Assembly (NCBI GenBank): GCA_023014335.1 | Contig: JAECYW010000005.1 | Coordinates: forward strand, 2,170,001 to 2,234,000 | Length of the DNA: 64,000 nt | Source of the DNA: Galerina marginata | Taxonomy: Eukaryota > Basidiomycota > Agaricomycetes > Agaricales > Galerinaceae | Direction: 5' to 3' | Translations under genes and position numbers: made by a program | Shown here: piece by piece, positions 58,488 through 64,000 of the stretch | How positions within the stretch are numbered: position 1 is the stretch's first letter | Layout of the letters: the number at the start of each line of letters is the position of its first letter | The notes under the pieces: generated by a model | Database searches by the model: none | Told to the model about the DNA's origin: nothing | The model's input: the letters and a program-made list of their open reading frames with translations, nothing else

Positions 58488-61400
58488 TTCGAGTCCAAGT
58501 TCAGTGTTGGGAGATGAAAGGAAATGAAGTGATGGTAAGAGAAGAGAAAGAACCAGATGCTCTCCTATATCTACAGCTCACCCTTCCCACCCGCCCCTAA
58601 TCAGGAATAGAAAGCAGATAGCTGCGATGCCAGAATTCAGTCAAGAGATGACAGAATATCAAGCCATTAGCGGTTCTCACTGACAGCGTGTTAAAGTTGA
58701 AGGTCAGTGACTGTCTGATCGAAAGTGACTGACCTTAGCTGCTCGTTGGGTTTACTTTCTTTGGTATGAGCGGAAGTTCGCCATCTCACTTTGCGTATCC
58801 ATGTTCTGGGTGCAGATACCCGATTGTTCTATCTTTGTACGACGTCCATGTAAGAGGGGTGGAATATATAGATACTCTGAACATGTGTTCCGAGGATCCG
58901 CATATTCCTTTTCCCCAGCTTTGGTCCAAAATATTACTCGCAATTAAGGAAGCCAATCGATCCCCATCCCGTCCAGTTGGTATGACAAACGCGGAAATGC
59001 GCCGTCTTGATCTCCGCCGGGGCCGGGTCTTGACCTTCGCATTGGCTGTTCCGATATTAAGCGGCGAGTCGTTCGAGCCAAGAGGAGAGTAGAGCCGTGA
59101 CGACGACGCCTTTCTCTCTGCAAAATTCCACAAGCTCTTCCTGTGCATAAACTATATCTTCGGTCTTAGAAAGCGCGAGCCTCAACTTCTAGAATTGAAC
59201 CAAAACGTACGGATGAAATTTGATTTATTTGACTGCTGGAACTACTTCAGAGTCGGCGAGCAGAGGTTGGAGCAAACTGACAGAGTAGTTGGACAAGCTG
59301 GAAGTTAAAACATATGAATGAGCATAAAGGGATTTTGCTCCAGAACCGTTACCCGCAGATGCACTTGGCTTCCAGCATGCAATTTACAATGCGAAATAAA
59401 TTTTATAATTTTATAAGTAAAAGACACCCTTGAATTTCACGTTAAATCGATACAGGACATTGGGTGAGCGAAACAGAAGAGAACTCACAGTGAAAATGGT
59501 TGAACTTGTGGTAGTTGCTGCAAAAGGAGACGGTTTCCAGCCACTTCTACGATGACTTTCCTGCCCATGCTCGGACTCGCAATCGAGATGTGCATTCATC
59601 GCAGTTCGTTCGCCGCGATTGCCAACAGAGACAGGAGGAAATGGACGTTGTGAGAGGAGGAGAAACAGAGCCATTCCGTTCCGTGAGAAATTGAGAACCC
59701 AACCGGCGCACATTTGATCGGTGCCCCTGTTGTTCCTGACCTCTTACAATGGAAACCGATGCTCTCCACGACGGCAGACAATCTCTGGCCCCTTGTCACC
59801 TCGCCTCACATTTGAATCGCTCTCTATCGCGTGCGCAAGCCTCTTATGCGCAGCCTAACCTGAGAATTTCAACCCAAACGGCAGCATTTGATCAATATAC
59901 ATCTCTGCGGCAATTCGACAAGAGAGGGATAACCAGGAGCTCCTGGAGGTAGCAGGGAGGAATGTTCAAAGTGAATAAGAGCCTCGATTGTGTGTTATGC
60001 ATATAAAACTGATTAAATTCGACGTTTTCAGCAGCTCGAATCGCTACCCGGCACGTTTGCGACAGCCATTAACCTCGCTTGGGGCACGTAGGGTCTTTCA
60101 GAGCGCTGCATCTGGTCGTCGCGATGCTCGTTTACTCAGTATTCGCACACCTGGAGTTCCGCGTCTCACAACATGGCAACGGGGTCGCAGTCCCTCCACC
60201 ACCTTGTGCGACTCGACCTGAACGTCCCTGCACACTCCCTGGAGGAGATGTAGAAGGCTAACGCAGGAGATGCCGAGGAAATGGAATAGTAAGAAAGATG
60301 GGAGCAGGGATATTATAAGGAGAGGGAGTGTTACTCGAGTAGTATAGGCCGTGTTTGCGCTCATTCGCAAGTTGGAGTTAGAATTGAGTTTCCCAGCTTG
60401 TCGTGTTCGATTCGGAATGGTAGGTTGTCGTTCATCTCGCCTACCCCGTTCAATGCGCGTCGGTTACTCTTGCCATGTAGCTTCCTACCAACGATTCTGG
60501 CTATCTAATAGGTCCACCAATCGAGGTTGGACCAAGGCAACTCAAGGCCTGGCGGGATATTCTCCTTCCCGCTGGGCACAACGACGTCAAGGCCGGTCTG
60601 ACGCCAACACGAACGTGCCAGCGGCGATGCCTCAGGAGTTTTAGCACTTTTTGTAGGCCCTGTCAGCCTCGTTGACCGCCATGGATGCGTTCGACCTAAG
60701 ACCAACCCCTCCTTGTCAACATGATCGACCACCTTGAGCGACATTGATGCAGACGACTTGTGGCCCATTACCGGAGCATTGTCAATGCTGTCGTCACTGA
60801 CGCCAGTGGCCAAACTGGGCAGAGATCACCGGCATTGGTGCTAGCACAAGCAGTATCTGGTACCTATGTCTATTCATCTTGCAGGGCAAGTCTTGCCAGT
60901 CTTTGCGTTTTATCTACTACAAGAATACTTACGTTTTTCTGCAGACCAACACCACCTCCACCACCTTGGGCGACATCGATTTGGGTATTGCAGTCCCAGA
61001 CCCTGGCGCCTCAGCCCCCACCCCCTTCAAAACGTCTATCACGGCCTATGATGCTGATGCAGGCGACACTACCCCGCTGCTGCCTCCTCTATCTCGTCGA
61101 CGTGGCCGTCGCGGTCACATCGCCTCCACCGCTTGGAATGGCGTCGATACGGTTGACGACGCCGGCCTACCGACTAAACCTCCAACACCGACGCGCAAAA
61201 ATGACAGTGTCACTATAGTGGCTCTAATACACCATCGACGTGACTTCATCACTGCGGCTTCTTCACCCAGAGTCAATGGCTAATGTTGCCCTGCCTCCGT
61301 GTCTGCACTTCCTTGTTTGGCATTGAAATGCCGATGTGTCCCACCGCCCTGTCTCAGAACTTGCTTTCTTTGTGTTCCGGCGATCTAGTTGAGATTTCTG

Positions 61401-61669
61401 CTTGTAGAAATTTCTGCTGCCCCAGTGATATGCTTAGTTCTAGATCTGTAATCTTTGTTGCCAAGAACGAACAAGATGGGGGCACTGAGTCGGAATAAGG
61501 GGAAATTATGGATTTATTATATTTTTACTCCTCGAGCCGTATGACATGGACGTGATAGTCAAAAAAGAAATCAAAAGCATGGGTAATGAATCAAGAGGTT
61601 TGAAAGGCAAAGCAAAAATACACGGATACGACAACTGAAAGCCAAAGGCTGATTGTTCTACAAGTCACC
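58488..61669. other. 3.2 kb gene-poor gap inside the TPR array
   Basis: No gene is supported. A plus-strand ORF at 58766-59092 (108 residues, ATG start) has no motif. Plus-strand words ACCACCTTG(A/G)GCGACAT at 60711 and 60977 recur in partly open frames (DIDADD, then DIDLG and AYDADAGD), perhaps remnants of a repeated protein or element. Separates copies B and C of the array. Confidence 0.35.
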
Positions 61670-63270
61670 TTAGGCCAACTTCAACTGACCGTACTGGCGC
61701 CTATGTTCCTCGTAACGCTTACGCCAGAGACCACCCACATCACGCATTCGCATAGCGCTCTCAGAACCTGCGGTATCGTCTACTATCTTGTTGGACCACT
61801 TTTTAAACCTGTTGTAGTCTTTAGGGAAGCCTTTACCGGTCGTTTGCAGCTCGATTAAAGACTCGACCACATCAGCATTATCCTCGAGCTGTGGAATACG
61901 CAGAGCTTTTGCAAGAGATTCCTCAGCCTGCGTGTAGTCCCCAAGCACTTCATATGCTCGCGAAAGCCGTATATACCTATGAGGAACCAAAATGTGAAGC
62001 TTTTTCGTATGAAAGTGCAACGAATACGAACCCCTTGCCGTAATAAGGATCCTTCTCAACGGACGTTTTGGCATCCTCGAGCGCTTTGTCTGGGTTCCTT
62101 TTATTCCCGTCTAGCAACCTCGCAGCAGAACAATTTGCATAGCATACTGCCAGCAAGGTCTCGGCCTCTCTTTCTCTGGCGTCATCCCCTTTGTCCATCT
62201 TGTTTACCGCCTGTTGCACATACTCGATTGCCCCCTCATATGCGTTCAACGCTCGCGCCTGGTTGTTTAACACAAAGGCCTTATTTCCCGCATTTTTCTT
62301 CTCCACAGCAAGATCGAGGTATTGCCGGAATCTCTTCAAAGAGGTGAAGTATTTATCTTCGACACCAGCTTCTTCGACTGAAGGGGACATCATGTGCCAT
62401 TCGAATGGCTCCGGAATCGAGTCTAAAAATGGTCGCAGAGCTCGTTCGTGTTGTTTAAGCTTGGCCGAGATAAGCAGCAAATTTGGAATGTATGGCTCCA
62501 ACGGGGGGAAGGGTAAAGCTAAGCCACAGCGGATGAACCTAGGATTACGGCCGTTACTTTTAGAAAAATGAAACAGTCAGTGAAAACAACTCGCTTTTCC
62601 ACTGTCTTTGAATCAGGTTGTCCTACTTGTTCCTCCAGCATCCTTAAGTCATTGCTGTCCATTCGATTGCCTGGTCCGATTCTGACCCTGCAGGTCAGGT
62701 TGAAAGTCTTGCGTATACCTCCCTTTCTTGAGGTTCCCGCCTCCATGGCAGGAACTAACATACCTGGCTCCGTCGTGAACCCGCTAGACTCCAGGTCTAC
62801 AACCCACACAGTAGATTTATGAAGAGGAAGCTTGGAAAAGTCGAAACTAAAGAGGGTGCTTTTCTCCTGTTGGTGCTTTTCATCTGCCTGAGTCATAAAG
62901 TGCATCATGCGTTGAATGTCGGGATCATTTCGGTTTGCATTGAGGTACCTGTGTACAGAGAAATCAAGCAGAGTTTAGTCCTCAAAGCGAGCTGAGAATA
63001 TAAAGAGAAAAAACCAAACATACTGTGCAAAGTCGGGCAGCTCCAGCACCCCAGTGACGGCATCGGGGCGCATCTTTAATCCAATGTTCTAATTGAATTG
63101 GAAACGACAGGATCAAAGCTCTGTCAGTAAGATATTCGTTTCTTTTTGACGCCCAGATGTTATTCACGTACGATGAATGTATCCGAGTCCATGCCAATGG
63201 ATGCGAATTCCTCGCGTAACTTCCTTTGCCCTTCTGTCTCTCCGCTCCGCGTCTCTCTGCTTCGCGGCAT
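61670..63270 (-). CDS. TPR-repeat protein C, 443 residues (paralog of A)
   Basis: Five exons: 63270-63172, 63088-63024, 62948-62595, 62538-62032 and 61976-61670 (99, 65, 354, 507, 307; sum 1332). Exons 2 and 4 have exactly the lengths of gene A. Start MPRSRETRSGETEGQRKLRE, then EFASIGMDSDTFI, NIGLKMRPDAVTGVLELPD, MMHFMTQADEKHQQEKS and TFNLTCRVRIGPG. The TPR half: LLLISAKLKQHERALRPFLD, RFRQYLDLAVEKKNAGNKAF, EGAIEYVQQAVNKMDKGDD, CYANCSAARLLDGNKRN, ALEDAKTSVEKDPYYGKG, YIRLSRAYEVLGDYTQAEES. The C-terminus is longer than A by a few residues (RRQYGQLKLA). GC-donor intron at 62594-62539. Intron 1 shares long blocks with intron 1 of A (TTGATCCTGTCGT, CAATTAG). Protein identity to A looks very high by eye; function unknown. 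Confidence 0.9.
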
Positions 63271-63665
63271 CTTAAATTCAACTCAAGCGTTGATAAAGGC
63301 TAAGGCGATAAGTTAGATGAGGGGAGATAGCAAGGATGTACTAGTAGATCCCACACCAAGTGACCCTTTCAATATTCGTCTCCCACAATCGATACGGCCA
63401 TGGCTAATCAATTATCAAACGATCCAGACCAGATCTGCAGGTGTTCGTAGCGGACTTCGGGAATGAAATGACAGGAAGAGGTTGAATAGTCATCTGACTG
63501 GACGACTCGACGCGACAAGCCAAACATAGAAATGTTACCCGTTTTGGTCATAAACCTCAATTGAAAAGGTGGAATACGAGCACAACAAAACACAGGAAAA
63601 GGTTCGTAGTACATTTTCCAGTTATGCACGAAATTTCAATGCTACAAAGTGTGATCATCTCCGAG
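63271..63665. other. intergenic region between TPR genes C and D
   Basis: 395 bases, shorter than the A-B gap but with a matching patch near 63420. No coding frame supported. Confidence 0.4.
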
Positions 63666-64000
63666 TCAATCCAAATTCAATTGTGAAGCAAAGACACGTC
63701 TGTGCTCCTCGCATCGCTTGCGCCACAAGCCGCGCACAGTTTTCATCCGCCTACCGCTGTCAGTATTACCGAATAGCCACTTTGACCAGTCCTCAAATGC
63801 CTCCTTGTCTGTGGGCAAACCATTGCGATCTGTTTGCAGAGCAATCATGCAGTCGACGAGATTAGCGTCATTCTCCAGCTCCGGGCGGCGCAACGCTCTA
63901 GCTAGAGACTCTTCAGCTTGAGAATAAATCCCGAGGGCTTCGTATGCTTTGGAGAGACGAACATATCTGCAACAAAACGGCTTGTGAGCGTTAACCTGTT
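63666..64000 (-). CDS. TPR-repeat protein D, last exon only (5' part outside window)
   Basis: The last exon 63966-63666 encodes YVRLSKAYEALGIYSQAEES, LARALRRPELENDANLVDCM, GLPTDKEAFEDWSKWLFGN and TDSGRRMKTVRGLWRKRCEEH, ending ASQLNLD. The acceptor (TTGCAG) at 63967-63968 and the exon start match those of gene B, and the sequence is closer to B than to A or C. Bases after 63966 are intron. The rest of the gene lies beyond the right edge; whether it is intact cannot be judged. Confidence 0.85.
   Translation of the reverse strand, partial: QVNAHKPFCCRYVRLSKAYEALGIYSQAEESLARALRRPELENDANLVDCMIALQTDRNGLPTDKEAFEDWSKWLFGNTDSGRRMKTVRGLWRKRCEEHRRVFASQLNLD

Larger units (their letters stand above)
54767..64000 (-). 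repeat. tandem array of four TPR genes from a duplicated two-gene unit
   Basis: Order A (54767-56330), B (56983-58487), C (61670-63270), D (63666 to edge). A matches C far better than B across exons, one intron and the upstream region; B matches D in the C-terminal exon (NTDSGRRMK, GLWRKRCEEHRR). This is the pattern left by duplication of an A-B unit. The gap between B and C is 3.2 kb. The array may continue past 64000. Confidence 0.75.

Noticed and set aside
58766..59092. 108-codon plus-strand ORF with ATG
   Set aside because: No motif, and an overlapping antisense frame is equally open; kept only as a note on the gap.

Overview
The window is nuclear DNA of a filamentous basidiomycete, most likely an Agaricomycete. 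The evidence is gene structure (many short exons, introns mostly of about 50-70 bases with GT-AG or occasionally GC-AG ends) and content. It holds the WW-like/multi-TM protein family typical of mushrooms, together with single-copy fungal housekeeping genes. No rRNA, tRNA, CRISPR array or bacterial-style operon was recognised. Coding regions were assembled by eye from six-frame reading with splice sites chosen so that frame and family motifs continue. The intact PIG-S gene, the caspase-like gene, the LIM gene and the TPR genes were checked exon by exon and sum to multiples of three. The others have well-supported ends but only approximate internal boundaries.

Layout. 1-2419 (-): WW-like/TM protein, running off the left edge. 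3707-4406 (-): small unknown protein. 4645-5960 (-): HtrL/YibB-type protein. 6686-11461 (+): very long LIM-domain protein. 14107-17795 holds two compact divergent pairs, NAC-beta with a GNAT acetyltransferase and coactosin with RRG9. 18417-27007 is a minus-strand run: cytochrome P450, PAQR receptor-like protein, PDK1-like kinase and the GID E3-ligase subunit FYV10/GID9. 27008-30118 is gene-poor. 30119-31240 (-) is a decayed copy of the GPI-transamidase subunit PIG-S. It lies 5.6 kb from the intact PIG-S gene (36810-38729, +), in inverted orientation and on the other side of the SNT1-like corepressor gene (31668-36495, -). 40495-42557 (-): caspase-domain protein. 44810-48004: divergent Par14-type parvulin and RLI1/ABCE1. 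48906-51923 (-): DNAJC17-like and F-box proteins.

54767-64000 is a lineage-type expansion: four same-strand TPR genes of an unnamed family arranged A-B-C-D, where A resembles C and B resembles D. A two-gene unit therefore appears to have been duplicated whole. The paralogs keep the same exon plan, including a GC-AG intron with the unusual donor GCGAGT.

How the genes fit together. Most of the left two thirds is core biology: translation and ribosome recycling (NAC-beta, RLI1, parvulin), glucose-regulated ubiquitination (GID9), GPI anchoring (PIG-S), chromatin repression (SNT1), mitochondrial expression (RRG9) and splicing-related J protein. Accessory content is the WW/TM protein, P450, caspase-like protein, F-box protein and the TPR array. 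The candidate undescribed item is the TPR array, whose function cannot be read from sequence. The clearest evolutionary event is the inverted, internally deleted PIG-S copy.
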